From the NCBI GenBank assembly GCA_945893145.1, contig CAMDDZ010000011.1, positions 1 through 64,000 of the forward strand: 64,000 nt of DNA, written 5' to 3'. The notes beneath the pieces were generated by a model. It worked only from the letters and a program-made list of their open reading frames with translations, was not told the origin of the DNA and ran no database searches. A program made the position numbers and the translations under genes. This document shows, in pieces, positions 40,436 through 50,217 of the stretch; positions within the stretch are counted from its first letter, which is position 1; the number at the start of each line of letters is the position of its first letter. The stretch is from Rhodoplanes serenus. GTDB taxonomy: Bacteria; Pseudomonadota; Alphaproteobacteria; Rhizobiales; Xanthobacteraceae.

Positions 40436-41710
40436 TTAAACTGACGAAAACCGGTCGACTCGGAAAGGAGCCAAGTCCAGGCCCGGAGCGAGGCCTGCCA
40501 TCGCCTCGGCTATCGCCTTACCGGACGCGGCGGCGGTGGTGAGGCCAAGCGGACCGTGGCCGAAACAGAACCAGACGTTCGGCCAATGCGGCACCGAACC
40601 GATCATCGGCAGGCTGTCGGGTAATCCGGGCCGGTGACCCATCCAGCGCACCCCGTTTGAGCCGTCGAGACCAGGCAGCATCTTTTGCGCCATCGGCAGA
40701 AGCATGTCGGCGCGGTGCCAGTTCGGCGGGGCATCGATGCCGGCGAGTTCGACCGTTCCGGCAAGCCGTATGCTGCCCGCCATCGGGACGGCGCCGAAAT
40801 TCATGCCGCCGTCGATCAGCGGACCACAGAGTTGAACATTCGGCGCCGGCAACTCGAGATGATAGCCGCGCAATGCCTCGAGCGGCACGTCGATGCCGGC
40901 CTGTTTGGCGAGCCGTTTGGAGAACGCCCCAGCGGCGATCACGAGGTGGTCGCCGGATAACGGCCCGCTCGACGTCACGGCCAGAACGCCGCCGTGTTCA
41001 TCGCGGTTGATGACGATGACCTCGCGCCGCTCGAATGTGCCTCCGTGCGCGACGAAGCTCCCCACAAGCGCGGCGGTCAGCGCGCGAGGGTCGGTAGTGA
41101 AAGCGCTGTCCGGCAGGTAGCAGCCATGTTGGTAAAGGCTCGAGAGAGCAGGGACTCGTTCTCTAAGCTCAGCCGCATTGAGCTCCGTCACCTTGATTCC
41201 GTGCTCACGGTAGACCGCGATCTTGTCTGCAATCTGAGCCTGGGCGGAGGCGCCTTGAAACACGTACAGCTCGCCCTGATCCCGGACGAGATGCATTGCG
41301 CCGGCATCCGCAATCAGCGCACGTGTGGCGTCCAACGCGCCGCTCAGGAGACCGGAAAGCGCATGCGATATCCGGGTCACTTCCGCCGGGGTGGCGTGGC
41401 GGACCAGGCGGGTGAGCCACGGAAGCAGCGCCAGGCCATACCGCCAGCGAATGACCAGCGGGCCGTCAGGATCGAGCAGCATTTGGGGGACACGGCGCAG
41501 AATCCCTGCCGTGGCAAGCGGCAGGACCGATCCCGAGTGCAGGATGCCAGCATTGCCGGCCGAGCAGCCGCTGCCGGGTTCGTTGCGGTCAAGGAGTGTG
41601 ACCGCGAACCCGTGCCGTTGCAGCCAGAGCGCGCAGCAGGTGCCGACAATGCCGGCACCGACGACCAGCACGCGCGCGCGGCCATTGGACCGCGTAGGGT
41701 TTGGAGTCAT
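40436..41710 (-). CDS. FAD-dependent oxidoreductase, D-amino-acid dehydrogenase (DadA)-like
   Basis: The product is 424 residues from ATG 41710. The N-terminal Rossmann motif is VLVVGAGIVGTCCALWLQRHG, followed by DRNEPGSGCSAGNAGIL. The C-terminal part ends with WMGHRPGLPDSLPMIG and FGHGPLGLTTAAASGKAIAE, as in DAO/DadA enzymes. It oxidises amino acids or secondary amines to imino acids, passing electrons to the respiratory chain or oxygen. It is divergent from a dihydroorotate-dehydrogenase-like gene (105 nt between starts). A RidA protein at 47869, which hydrolyses reactive enamines or imines, fits this activity. Confidence 0.88.
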   Translation of the reverse strand: MTPNPTRSNGRARVLVVGAGIVGTCCALWLQRHGFAVTLLDRNEPGSGCSAGNAGILHSGSVLPLATAGILRRVPQMLLDPDGPLVIRWRYGLALLPWLTRLVRHATPAEVTRISHALSGLLSGALDATRALIADAGAMHLVRDQGELYVFQGASAQAQIADKIAVYREHGIKVTELNAAELRERVPALSSLYQHGCYLPDSAFTTDPRALTAALVGSFVAHGGTFERREVIVINRDEHGGVLAVTSSGPLSGDHLVIAAGAFSKRLAKQAGIDVPLEALRGYHLELPAPNVQLCGPLIDGGMNFGAVPMAGSIRLAGTVELAGIDAPPNWHRADMLLPMAQKMLPGLDGSNGVRWMGHRPGLPDSLPMIGSVPHWPNVWFCFGHGPLGLTTAAASGKAIAEAMAGLAPGLDLAPFRVDRFSSV

Positions 41711-41814
41711 AATTCGACCAGCATGCAGATACTGCATCGGCTCCGCAATCGAGCATGGCACCGCCGCAGTACGGCGGGCGGCGCATCGCGTCACTTCTTG
41801 AAGGAGACGCCAGC

Positions 41815-42936
41815 TTGAATATCGCGCACCAAATCCAGGCCGCCACGCCTCTGGTCCCGCCGCCGCTGGTGGCGCCGGTTTATCGGCTCGATCGCACGTT
41901 CGAGCAAAACGCGTCCGACGGGCCGGCTTTTACCGGTCCCTATCCTGACGTGCCGGTGACGCCGATGAAAGACTTTCTCGGCCACCGTGTTGCGTCTCGC
42001 ATCGGCGTCGCGGCGAGCCTCTTGGTGAACGAACGATGGTTTGAGCTCTATAGCCGGCTCGGTTTCGATCTGCTCACCTACAAGACCATCCGTAGCCGCG
42101 CGCGGCTGGCACATCCACTACCAAACTGGCTCTATCTGAACGAGAGCACGGTTGCGGCTGGCGGCCCGGCGGCGTTGCTTCAGGCGATTGACCAAATCCC
42201 TTCGGCTGCGTTTGCCGCCACCGCGGCCGGATCGATCGGTATGCCGTCCAGCGCGCCCGAGGTCTGGCGACGCGATATCCGGCGTTGCCGTACGCACCTG
42301 CGGCCCGGGCAGATCATGATCGTTTCGGTCGTCGGCACGGCTGATCCTGACACGACGGAGCAAGACATCATCGCCGATTTCAGCGCGCTCGCCGGAGAGG
42401 CGCGCGATGCTGGAGCGCACGCCGTGGAATTGAATCTTTCATGCCCGAATGTCGGCCAGCGTGAGAGCGAGGTGTACCGCGACACCGAACTCGCGGTCCG
42501 CATTGGCGCGGCAGCACGTGCGGCTGCCGGACCGCTTCCGCTCCTTGTCAAAATCGGCCCGATTGAAGAGCGTGACCGAATGGCCGAGTTGCTGCAGCGG
42601 CTCGCCGGACTGGTCGATGGCGTGGTGATGATCAACGCGCCGAGCCGTTTGATCGTCGACACTTCTGGCACCCCGGCGTTCGGCCGGAACCGCGAGCGGG
42701 CCGGCATGATGGGCGGAGCCGTGTTTGACATCGCGTTGAAATGCGTGCGAACCGCCGTCGAGATCGTCCGGCGCGACAGTCTGAACTTGGATGTTCTGGC
42801 GGTTGGTGGCGTGTGCTCGGCCGAGCGGATCAGTGCGTTCGCCAATGCGGGCGCTTATGCGGTGCTGACGGCTTCGGCTTGTGCTTGGGATCCCTACCTG
42901 GCGATCCGGGCCAAGCATCACGATCCGATGCTGTAA
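41815..42936 (+). CDS. Dihydroorotate/dihydropyrimidine dehydrogenase-like flavoprotein
   Basis: The product is 373 residues from a TTG start at 41815, chosen because AAGGAG lies about 8 nt upstream; earlier in-frame ATGs lack a ribosome site. FMN-barrel hallmarks: DLLTYKTIRS, AVELNLSCPNVGQ, LLVKIGPI, and VLAVGGVCSAERISAFANAGA in the C-terminal phosphate-binding part. The class performs reversible C=C reduction on orotate- or pyrimidine-type rings. It is longer than housekeeping PyrD and accompanied by MDR and hydantoinase genes, which favours a catabolic role on a cyclic ureide or imide. Confidence 0.83.
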   Translation: MNIAHQIQAATPLVPPPLVAPVYRLDRTFEQNASDGPAFTGPYPDVPVTPMKDFLGHRVASRIGVAASLLVNERWFELYSRLGFDLLTYKTIRSRARLAHPLPNWLYLNESTVAAGGPAALLQAIDQIPSAAFAATAAGSIGMPSSAPEVWRRDIRRCRTHLRPGQIMIVSVVGTADPDTTEQDIIADFSALAGEARDAGAHAVELNLSCPNVGQRESEVYRDTELAVRIGAAARAAAGPLPLLVKIGPIEERDRMAELLQRLAGLVDGVVMINAPSRLIVDTSGTPAFGRNRERAGMMGGAVFDIALKCVRTAVEIVRRDSLNLDVLAVGGVCSAERISAFANAGAYAVLTASACAWDPYLAIRAKHHDPML

Positions 42937-42943
42937 CTCCATC

Positions 42944-43894
42944 ATGCTGGCCGTTCGTTACGAGCAATATGGTGGTCCGGACGTGTTGCGGCTCGTCGAA
43001 GTGCCGGACCCGGAGCCCGGTCCGGGGCAGGTGCGCGTTGATCTGCGCGCCGCGAGCGTCATTCCGGGCGACTGGAAGGTGCGTGCCGGCCATTTGAAAG
43101 AATATTTTCCGATTTCGTTTCCAAAAATTCCCGGCCGCGACGGCGCTGGCGTGGTGACCAAGCTCGGCCCGGACGTGGACTACATCACAGTCGGTACTTC
43201 GGTTTGCGTTGTCGCCCAGCACGTCGAACCCGGAACCTATGCGCAAGCCATCGTGCGCGATCGCGAGAGCATCACGCCGCTGCCGCGCAATCTTGGCTTC
43301 GACGAGGGGGCAGCGCTCATTCACGCCGGCGTTTGCGCCTGGATCTGCCTGGTGGAGACCGCGGAGCTGCGGTCCGGCATGCGTGTCCTGGTGCAGGGAG
43401 GGGCAGGCGCGATCGGTGGCCTGGCCGTTCAGCTTGCTCGGCATCTCGGCGCGCATGTGGCGGCAACGTGCCGGGCGGAAAACGCAGCCTATGTGAGAGG
43501 GCTCGGCGCTGACCAAGTGGTTGCGTATGATCGCGGTGACTTCGCGGAGGAGTTGAAAGACTTCGACGTCGTGCTCGACTTGATCGGCGGCGACGTCCAC
43601 CGCCGTTCCTATCCGGTCCTGAAGCGAAACGGCCATATGGTGTGCCTGATCGCGGCACCGTTCGAGAATCGTGCGGCGGAATTTGGTGTCCGCGTGACCA
43701 CGCCGCGCATCAACGACCATCGCCAGGCGCTGGATTTCGTTGCCGGCTTGGCCGCGCGTGGCGCACTCAAACCGCAGATTTGTGCCCGGATGGAATTGGC
43801 TCAAGCGGCCGAAGCACAGCGCCGGCTCGAGCAGGGTTTGGTCACGCGTGGCCGCATCATTCTGCAGATCCCACCCACCGGCGCGGCGGCATGA
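42944..43894 (+). CDS. MDR-family oxidoreductase (quinone oxidoreductase-like)
   Basis: The product is 316 residues from ATG 42944, 7 nt after the previous stop. It begins MLAVRYEQYGGPDVLRLVE and has the NAD(P)-binding motif QGGAGAIGGLAVQLARHLGA. The zinc ligands of true alcohol dehydrogenases are absent, as in zeta-crystallin/quinone oxidoreductases. It probably reduces a C=C or quinone of a pathway intermediate using NADPH. The stop overlaps the HyuA start (ATGA), implying translational coupling. Confidence 0.88.
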   Translation: MLAVRYEQYGGPDVLRLVEVPDPEPGPGQVRVDLRAASVIPGDWKVRAGHLKEYFPISFPKIPGRDGAGVVTKLGPDVDYITVGTSVCVVAQHVEPGTYAQAIVRDRESITPLPRNLGFDEGAALIHAGVCAWICLVETAELRSGMRVLVQGGAGAIGGLAVQLARHLGAHVAATCRAENAAYVRGLGADQVVAYDRGDFAEELKDFDVVLDLIGGDVHRRSYPVLKRNGHMVCLIAAPFENRAAEFGVRVTTPRINDHRQALDFVAGLAARGALKPQICARMELAQAAEAQRRLEQGLVTRGRIILQIPPTGAAA

Positions 43895-46005
43895 CGCGCA
43901 TGTCCGGGTCTTTGCGCTTCCAGGTGGGCATCGACATCGGCGGGACTTTCACCGATCTGGTGATGGTCGGGAACGATGGCCGCGTGCATAGCCAGAAGCT
44001 GTTGTCGACGCCGGACGACTATGGCCGTGGCATCGTTGAGGGGCTGACAGCCGCGCTTGCGGCGGTGTCCGCGTCGCCCGGCCAAGTGGACCGTGTGGTG
44101 CATGCGACCACGGTGGCGACCAACGCCATTCTCGAACACAAGGGCGCCTGTACCGCCTTGATCACCACGAGTGGCTTTCGCGACGTGCTGGAAATGCGGC
44201 GTCTGCGCATTCCGGAAATGTATGCGCTCAATTGGCAGAAGCCGGCCCCGTTGGTCCCACGGCGCTTGCGGTTGGAGGTTGCCGAACGGATTGGCGCGCG
44301 CGGTCAGGTCTGGGAGCCGTTGAACGATGCAAGTGTGCGCACAGCTGCTGAGCGGCTGAAGGGCGCGCAAGTCGAAGCGATCGCGGTCAGCCTGCTGCAT
44401 TCTTACGCCAATCCGTCGCACGAACTGCGGGTGCGGGAGATCCTGCGCGACGTGCTCGGCGACGCAGTGTTCATTACCTGTTCGAGCGACATTCTGCCGG
44501 TGATCCGGGAATACGAACGAACCAGCACGACGGTAATCAACGCTTATCTCGGCCCGATCCTGAAAAAATACTTCACGTCGCTGCAACGGCATTTAGCGAC
44601 CATCGGCGTCACGGCTCCGTTGCACGTCATGAAATCCGACGGCGGCATCATGACGGTGGCGGCCGCGACCGAGAAGCCGGCCTATATCGTCGAATCCGGC
44701 CCGGCCGCCGGCGTGATCGGAGCCGCCGGAGTTTCAAATGTGCTGTCGTCGCGGGAATGCATCACGCTCGACATGGGCGGCACCACCGCGAAGGCGTCGA
44801 TCGTCGAGATCGGCCAGGTTTCGCGCACCGGCGACTATGAGGTCGGCGCCGGCATCAATCTTTCCAGCAAGCTGGTGATGGGCGGCGGCTATGCGCTCAA
44901 GCTGCCAGTGATCGATGTATCGGAAATCGGCGCGGGCGGAGGAAGCCTCGTCAGCATCGATTCCGGCGGCCTGTTGCGGGTGGGTCCCAAGAGTGCGGGG
45001 AGTTTGCCGGGGCCCGTCGCTTACGGTCTCGGTGGCGAAGAGCCGACCTTTACGGATGCCGTTCTGGTGCTCGGCTATCTGAACCCGGAGTACCTGGTCG
45101 GCGGTGGCCTTCGGCTTAATGCCGATTCGGCGCGCCGCGCGCTCGCGGAGAAGATCGCCGGGCCGTTGGGGAAAACGCTGCTGGAGACGGCTTTCGGCGT
45201 GTACGAGGTGGCGTGCGGCACGATGATTCGCGCGGTCAAAGCCGTATCCACCTATCGGGGCCGTGACCCGCGCAACTTCTCGCTTTTTGCGTTCGGCGGT
45301 AACGGGCCGATGGTCGCGGCGCACCTCGCCGACATGATGGAGATGCGCCACGTCGTCATTCCGCCCGGTGCGGGTGTGTTTAGTGCGTTCGGCCTGCTGA
45401 TGTCCGATCTTGAGCATGAGTTGGTGCAAGGGTACCTGCGGCCATTGAACGAGGCCGCTGTCGGCGATCTCGCCGCGCGATTTGAGGCACTCGAGGGATC
45501 CGTTGCGGCGTTGCTGCAGCAAGACAGGGTCGGCACCTCAGCTGCGCAAATCACGCGGATGGCGGACTTGCGTTATGCCGGGCAGGCCCACGAGCTTGCC
45601 GTGCCGGTGCCCGCGGGGCGCATCGATGTTGCAGCGCTCGCAAGAGCATTCGGCGATGAGCATGAACGCAACTATGGACACCGTTCCGACGCCGAAGCCG
45701 TCGAATGCGTCACGCTGCGCGTCATCGGCCGTCTTGCTGTGGGCGATGCTTCGCTGCTCGATCGATTCCAGCCATCTCAATCAAATCGGAGCACGAGCGG
45801 CGAGGCCAAGACTCGCAGCGCCTATTTTGGCGGGTCTCACGGCCTTGTCGAAACGCCGGTGATCGGCCGGGCCGATCTTGCAACGGCCGGTCGCAAGGGG
45901 CCGCTCATTATCGAGGAATACGATACGACCGTCGTGATTCCGCCCGGCTGGACTGCGCGCCTGGATTCGCGCGGCAACATTCATCTCGATGCGGGAGGAT
46001 CGTGA
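43891..46005 (+). CDS. hyuA: Hydantoinase/oxoprolinase family protein, HyuA (alpha) subunit
   Basis: The product is 704 residues from ATG 43891, overlapping the MDR stop; ATG 43900 is an alternative. The hydantoinase A N-terminal actin-like fold starts VGIDIGGTFTDLVMVG. Later segments are DMGGTTAKASI and FAFGGNGPMVAA, typical of ATP-dependent HyuA, 5-oxoprolinase and acetophenone carboxylase relatives. With HyuB it hydrolyses or carboxylates a cyclic amide or ketone using ATP. The gene ends overlapping hyuB by 1 nt. Confidence 0.92.
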   Translation: MTRMSGSLRFQVGIDIGGTFTDLVMVGNDGRVHSQKLLSTPDDYGRGIVEGLTAALAAVSASPGQVDRVVHATTVATNAILEHKGACTALITTSGFRDVLEMRRLRIPEMYALNWQKPAPLVPRRLRLEVAERIGARGQVWEPLNDASVRTAAERLKGAQVEAIAVSLLHSYANPSHELRVREILRDVLGDAVFITCSSDILPVIREYERTSTTVINAYLGPILKKYFTSLQRHLATIGVTAPLHVMKSDGGIMTVAAATEKPAYIVESGPAAGVIGAAGVSNVLSSRECITLDMGGTTAKASIVEIGQVSRTGDYEVGAGINLSSKLVMGGGYALKLPVIDVSEIGAGGGSLVSIDSGGLLRVGPKSAGSLPGPVAYGLGGEEPTFTDAVLVLGYLNPEYLVGGGLRLNADSARRALAEKIAGPLGKTLLETAFGVYEVACGTMIRAVKAVSTYRGRDPRNFSLFAFGGNGPMVAAHLADMMEMRHVVIPPGAGVFSAFGLLMSDLEHELVQGYLRPLNEAAVGDLAARFEALEGSVAALLQQDRVGTSAAQITRMADLRYAGQAHELAVPVPAGRIDVAALARAFGDEHERNYGHRSDAEAVECVTLRVIGRLAVGDASLLDRFQPSQSNRSTSGEAKTRSAYFGGSHGLVETPVIGRADLATAGRKGPLIIEEYDTTVVIPPGWTARLDSRGNIHLDAGGS

Positions 46006-47849
46006 TGGCTGCTGCTGACCCAATCACCATGGAAGTCGTGCGCAATGCGCTGAGCTCGATCGCCGACGAGATGGCGCTGGTCGTGATGCGGACTGCCTAC
46101 TCCACAATCGTGCGGGACTCGATGGACTATTCCACCGGGCTGTGCGACCGCCACGGGCAAGTCGTCGCGCACGGACTGACCATGGCGCTGCATCTCGGCT
46201 CCTTTCCGGATGCCATGCAGGCGCTTGTGCGCTCGCACGGCAACGACATGCGCCCCGGCGACATGTTCGTGTTCAACGATCCCTATGTGGCGGCCGGTAT
46301 GCATCTGCCGGATGTCTACATCGTCAACCCGATTTTTTGGAACGGCGAACTGGAGGGATTTGCGGCGACGGTGGTGCATCAGATCGACGTCGGCGGCATT
46401 GCGCCCGGCTCCACCGCGGTCTACGCGAGCGAGATTTTCCAGGAAGGCCTTCGCATTCCGATCCTCAAGCTCTACGCGGAAGGCACGCCGAACCGGACCT
46501 TCTTCGACATTATGGCGCTCAACACGCGCATGCCGGATAAGCTCGCTGGCGATATGCAGGCGCAGATCGCCGCCTGCCGGTCGGCGGAGAAATCCTTTCA
46601 GAAGCTGGTCGAGCGCCACGGCAGCGTCACGTTTCGTCAGATCCTGGCGAGCCTGCACGACTATGCCGAACGGATGATGCGGACCGAGATCGCCGCGCTG
46701 CCGGACGGCACTTGGTCGTTCACGGATTATCTCGACGGCACAGGCCCACGGCCGGAACCGATTCCACTGAAGGTCACCGTGACCATCGCTGGCGACGAGT
46801 TGACGGTCGACTGGACCGGATCGGCGCCACAACTGCCCGCCGCGATCAACTGCCCGAGTCCGTTCGTGAAATCGGCCGTGCACCTGATCATGAAATGCCT
46901 GGCGCGCGAGGACATCCCGAATTTTGAAGGCTACACCCGCCCGTTCCGCATCATTCTGCCGGAGGGCACGATCGTGAATCCCATATCGCCCGCCGCCTGC
47001 GCGGCACGTGCGATCGTCGGCTGGCGCGCGATCGACACGCTGCTCGGCGCCTTCGCGCAGGTTGTGCCATCGCGCGTTCCAGCCGCGGGCGAAGGTGGCG
47101 TTGCATTCCCGGCGATCAGCGGCTTCCAGCAAGGACGGCGTTTTGTGTGTTCGGAGACGCTCGCCGGCTCGTGGGGCGGCATGGCCGACCGCGACGGCGT
47201 GTTCGGCATCCCGAATGCCGGCGGTAACGTCACGAACCAGCCCGTGGAGATGATCGAAGCCCAGTTTCCGATCCGCATCGAGCGCTACGGCATGGTCACG
47301 AACTCCGGCGGGCCGGGACGCCATCGTGGGGCGCCCGCTTATGTTCGCACTTATCGGATGCTCGGCGAGGAGACCGTCGTGGTCATGCGATCCGATCGCC
47401 GAAATCACTTGCCCTACGGCCTCGCCGGGGGAGCACCCGGAACGCCGTCATGGAACCTGCTCAACCCAGGCCCCGCGCAGCATGCCGTACCGGTCATGCC
47501 GATGGAGCCTCTGGTGATGCGGCGTGACGAGGTGCTTTGCCACATCGGGGCGGGCGGAGGAGGGCACGGCGATCCGCTGGAGCGAGACCCGCTGCTTTGC
47601 CTGGAGGATGTGCGGGAAGAGCGCTACAGCGCAGACTATATTCGCGAGGTCTACGGCGTGGTGCTGAATCCGCAATCGGACGGGATCGATCACATCAAGA
47701 CCGACAAGGCGCGTGCCGCGCTGCGCGAGCAACGCAAGTTACGCCCCAGCGAACCGCAGCCGGCCTATCTCCGTTATTTCCACGACTCGCTTGGGATCAG
47801 CGACTTTGCGCTGGTCGGTGAGCGATTCCTGAAAACATCGTCGGAATGA
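46005..47849 (+). CDS. hyuB: Hydantoinase B/oxoprolinase family protein, HyuB (beta) subunit
   Basis: The product is 614 residues from ATG 46005, with GGGAGGAT upstream, overlapping the hyuA stop (TGATG). Family features: ADPITMEVVRNALSSIADEMALVV, RDSMDYSTGLCD and FNDPYVAAGMHLPDVY near the N-terminus, and a glycine-rich GAGGGGHGDPLERDP near the C-terminus. It forms the metal-binding partner of HyuA. The convergent ridA gene ends 19 nt downstream. Confidence 0.92.
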   Translation: MAAADPITMEVVRNALSSIADEMALVVMRTAYSTIVRDSMDYSTGLCDRHGQVVAHGLTMALHLGSFPDAMQALVRSHGNDMRPGDMFVFNDPYVAAGMHLPDVYIVNPIFWNGELEGFAATVVHQIDVGGIAPGSTAVYASEIFQEGLRIPILKLYAEGTPNRTFFDIMALNTRMPDKLAGDMQAQIAACRSAEKSFQKLVERHGSVTFRQILASLHDYAERMMRTEIAALPDGTWSFTDYLDGTGPRPEPIPLKVTVTIAGDELTVDWTGSAPQLPAAINCPSPFVKSAVHLIMKCLAREDIPNFEGYTRPFRIILPEGTIVNPISPAACAARAIVGWRAIDTLLGAFAQVVPSRVPAAGEGGVAFPAISGFQQGRRFVCSETLAGSWGGMADRDGVFGIPNAGGNVTNQPVEMIEAQFPIRIERYGMVTNSGGPGRHRGAPAYVRTYRMLGEETVVVMRSDRRNHLPYGLAGGAPGTPSWNLLNPGPAQHAVPVMPMEPLVMRRDEVLCHIGAGGGGHGDPLERDPLLCLEDVREERYSADYIREVYGVVLNPQSDGIDHIKTDKARAALREQRKLRPSEPQPAYLRYFHDSLGISDFALVGERFLKTSSE

Positions 47850-47868
47850 ACGGCCGGCGCGCCGCGGT

Positions 47869-48261
47869 TCAGTCCGCAAGCGCTATGCATTCGATCTCGA
47901 TGTCGAATTCCATCGGCCATGAGCCGACCGTGACAAATGTCCGGGCCGGGGGCTGATGCGGAAAGTAGCGGCGATAGATTTCGTTGATGCGCGCGAAGTA
48001 TGCAGAGTTGGCGGCAAACACCGTCACTTTGACCACCTTGTCGAACGACGACCCTGACGCCGCCAGGACCTTCCCCAGATAGCGCATCACCGCCTCGGTC
48101 TGCTGCTCGATGTTGCCATCGACGAGCTTGCCGGTGTCTGGATCGATCGGCGGTGCGCCGGAGATGAAGACGAAACCGTTCGCCTTGACGGCGGCCGAGA
48201 TGGGCACGTTGTGCTTCACCAGGGCATCCGAAATGCCGGGAACATGGACGATCTCTTTCAT
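47869..48261 (-). CDS. RidA/YjgF-family enamine/imine deaminase
   Basis: The product is 130 residues, normal for the family. Diagnostic segments are GFVFISGAPPIDPDTGKL and the C-terminal PARTFVTVGSW, whose Arg is the substrate-carboxylate ligand in RidA, followed by FDIEIECIA. It hydrolyses reactive 2-amino-acrylate-type enamines/imines to ketoacid and ammonia. It lies between hyuB (convergent) and the TRAP operon (same strand, 49 nt upstream). An association with the DadA-like oxidase or hydantoin-type degradation is plausible. Confidence 0.88.
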   Translation of the reverse strand: MKEIVHVPGISDALVKHNVPISAAVKANGFVFISGAPPIDPDTGKLVDGNIEQQTEAVMRYLGKVLAASGSSFDKVVKVTVFAANSAYFARINEIYRRYFPHQPPARTFVTVGSWPMEFDIEIECIALAD

Positions 48262-48310
48262 GGAGTTCTCCTGCGTTTGTAGGGATTGCGTGCGGAGCGC
48301 AAGGCCATTG

Positions 48311-49630
48311 CTATTTCACCGCCAGCGACGGCAGCCAGAGCACGGTCTGGGGAAAGAAGATCATAATTAGCATCACGACGAAGTTCAGCAGCAGGAATGG
48401 AATAGTGGCGCGATAAACGTCCATCATGCTGGTCCCGGGCGGCGCCACCGCTTTCATGACAAACAGACCGAAGCCGAACGGTGGTGAGATCGCGGCCATT
48501 TCCATGTTGAGCAGCATGACGGCGCCGAACCAGATCGGCGACAGGTGTAGCGCCTCGATGATCGGGAAATAGATCGGCACGCACAGCAGGATCATGGCCA
48601 GCGATTCCATGAACGTGCCGAGCACCAGCAGTATGAGCTGCATGGTGATGACGATCATCACCGGGCTCATGCTGGTCGACGTCGCGAGATCGACCAAGCC
48701 GGCCGAGGCGCCAGTAAAGGCGAGGAGCTGCGCAAAGGCGCTCGACCCGGACAGGATCATCAGGATCATGATCGAGGTGCGTAGCGTCGACATCAGGCAG
48801 GTTTGCAGCATCGGCCAGTCGAGCTTGCCGTAAAGCCGCGCCATGATCAGCGCTGCGAGCGCCCCAAGCCCCGCGGATTCGGTCGGCGTCGCGATGCCGA
48901 GGAAGATCAGGCCGGTGACGACGAAGATGATGGTGGCGAGCGGAAACACGTAGACCACGGTGTCGCGCAGCTTCTGCTTCAGCGGTTGCTTGGCTCCACC
49001 GCTGTACAGCGGCGCGATGTCCGGCTGCAGCCAGCAGCGCACCACGACATAGATCGCATAGGACAGCGCCATCATCAGGCCCGGCACGATGATGGACAGC
49101 AAGAACTCGCCGACCGACAGGTTGGCGGTGGCGGCAAGGATGACACCGAGCGCCGACGGTGGCAGCATCACCGCGAGTCCCCCGGAGCCCATGATCGGGC
49201 CGAGCGTCATGGGCTGCTTGTAGCCGCGCTTCACCATATCCGGCACGAGAATGCGGCCGAGCAGGGCGGTGGTGGCGGCGCCGGAGCCGGCGAGCGTGGC
49301 GAACAACGTACCACCTGCCACCGCCATCAGGCTGAGCCGGCCCGGCACCCGGCCGAGCCAGGCGTCGAGCACGTCCATCAGCCGCGCCGCGAGGCCAGCA
49401 CGGAACAAGACTTCACCCATCAACAGAAACAGCGGCACCGGCATGATGGAAAAGTTCGTCACCGAGTCCATCACCGCCAACACCATCTGGTTGAGGCCGG
49501 CGACGCCTCCCCAGAAGAACCAGGCGCCGACGATGTTGACCGCGAGGAAAGCAAACGCGATCGGCATACCGATCACCATCAGCGCGCAGAGCGCGCCGAC
49601 AATGATCAAGAATGCCACCCACCATTCCAT
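48311..49630 (-). CDS. TRAP transporter large permease (DctM type)
   Basis: The product is 439 residues with about 12-13 membrane spans. Family markers: VPLFLLMGEVLFRAGLAARL, the ALIMARLYGKLDW loop and the GSGGLAVMLPPSALGVILA membrane loop characteristic of DctM. It is the sodium- or proton-coupled channel of the tripartite carboxylate importer encoded by 48311-51192. It lies 18 nt downstream of the small-permease gene. Confidence 0.93.
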   Translation of the reverse strand: MEWWVAFLIIVGALCALMVIGMPIAFAFLAVNIVGAWFFWGGVAGLNQMVLAVMDSVTNFSIMPVPLFLLMGEVLFRAGLAARLMDVLDAWLGRVPGRLSLMAVAGGTLFATLAGSGAATTALLGRILVPDMVKRGYKQPMTLGPIMGSGGLAVMLPPSALGVILAATANLSVGEFLLSIIVPGLMMALSYAIYVVVRCWLQPDIAPLYSGGAKQPLKQKLRDTVVYVFPLATIIFVVTGLIFLGIATPTESAGLGALAALIMARLYGKLDWPMLQTCLMSTLRTSIMILMILSGSSAFAQLLAFTGASAGLVDLATSTSMSPVMIVITMQLILLVLGTFMESLAMILLCVPIYFPIIEALHLSPIWFGAVMLLNMEMAAISPPFGFGLFVMKAVAPPGTSMMDVYRATIPFLLLNFVVMLIMIFFPQTVLWLPSLAVK

Positions 49631-49648
49631 GTTGTTGCCCCGCCGCTG

Positions 49649-50194
49649 CTATTCGACCGAGGGTGGCGGATGCTCGCCGCGCGCGACGTCGCGTCCGGTG
49701 GCGATGGCCTCGGCGCAGACGATGGTCTCACGTAAGAAACGAGCAGCCAGCAAAGCGCTGCCGATCGGGATGATCAGCAGCACGATCCAGGTCGGAACCT
49801 CGAGCACGGTCGGCTTGTACGCGCCGCGCATAAAGGAGGTCCAGGTCACGGAGGCGCCAAACACCATCAGCACGATGGCGACCCCGAGCGAAATGAAATT
49901 GCTGAGGAACGCGCAGGCGCGCTGCCAGAACTTCGGCATCGCCTGTACACAAACGTCGATGTCGATGTGTGCGCCGCGCGGCACGGCCCACGACGCACCC
50001 AGGAAGGTGATGAAGACCAGCGCGTATTCGATGATTTCGATGCCGCCTACGATCGGCCGGTTGAACACGTAGCGCAGCGCCACGTCGACGCAGATCAACG
50101 CGCCACAGCCGGCCAGGATCGCGACGGAGATGCCTCCGAACGCGTTCTCGATCCGGACGATCCAGCGTTCGATGGGTTGCAGCCAGCTCAGCAT
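49649..50194 (-). CDS. TRAP transporter small permease (DctQ type)
   Basis: The product is 181 residues from ATG 50194. Four membrane segments are visible, with the conserved RYVFNRPIVGGIEIIEYALVF stretch and the ASWAVPRGAHIDIDV motif of DctQ proteins. It bridges DctP and DctM. The gene sits between dctP (23 nt) and dctM (18 nt) in the same direction. Confidence 0.9.
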   Translation of the reverse strand: MLSWLQPIERWIVRIENAFGGISVAILAGCGALICVDVALRYVFNRPIVGGIEIIEYALVFITFLGASWAVPRGAHIDIDVCVQAMPKFWQRACAFLSNFISLGVAIVLMVFGASVTWTSFMRGAYKPTVLEVPTWIVLLIIPIGSALLAARFLRETIVCAEAIATGRDVARGEHPPPSVE

Positions 50195-50217
50195 GGGGTG
50201 GGGATCGGTCGCGCCTC

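Noticed and set aside
45981-47408. 475-residue minus-strand frame opposite hyuB
   Set aside because: It is a compositional shadow of hyuB, without a ribosome site or recognisable motif.
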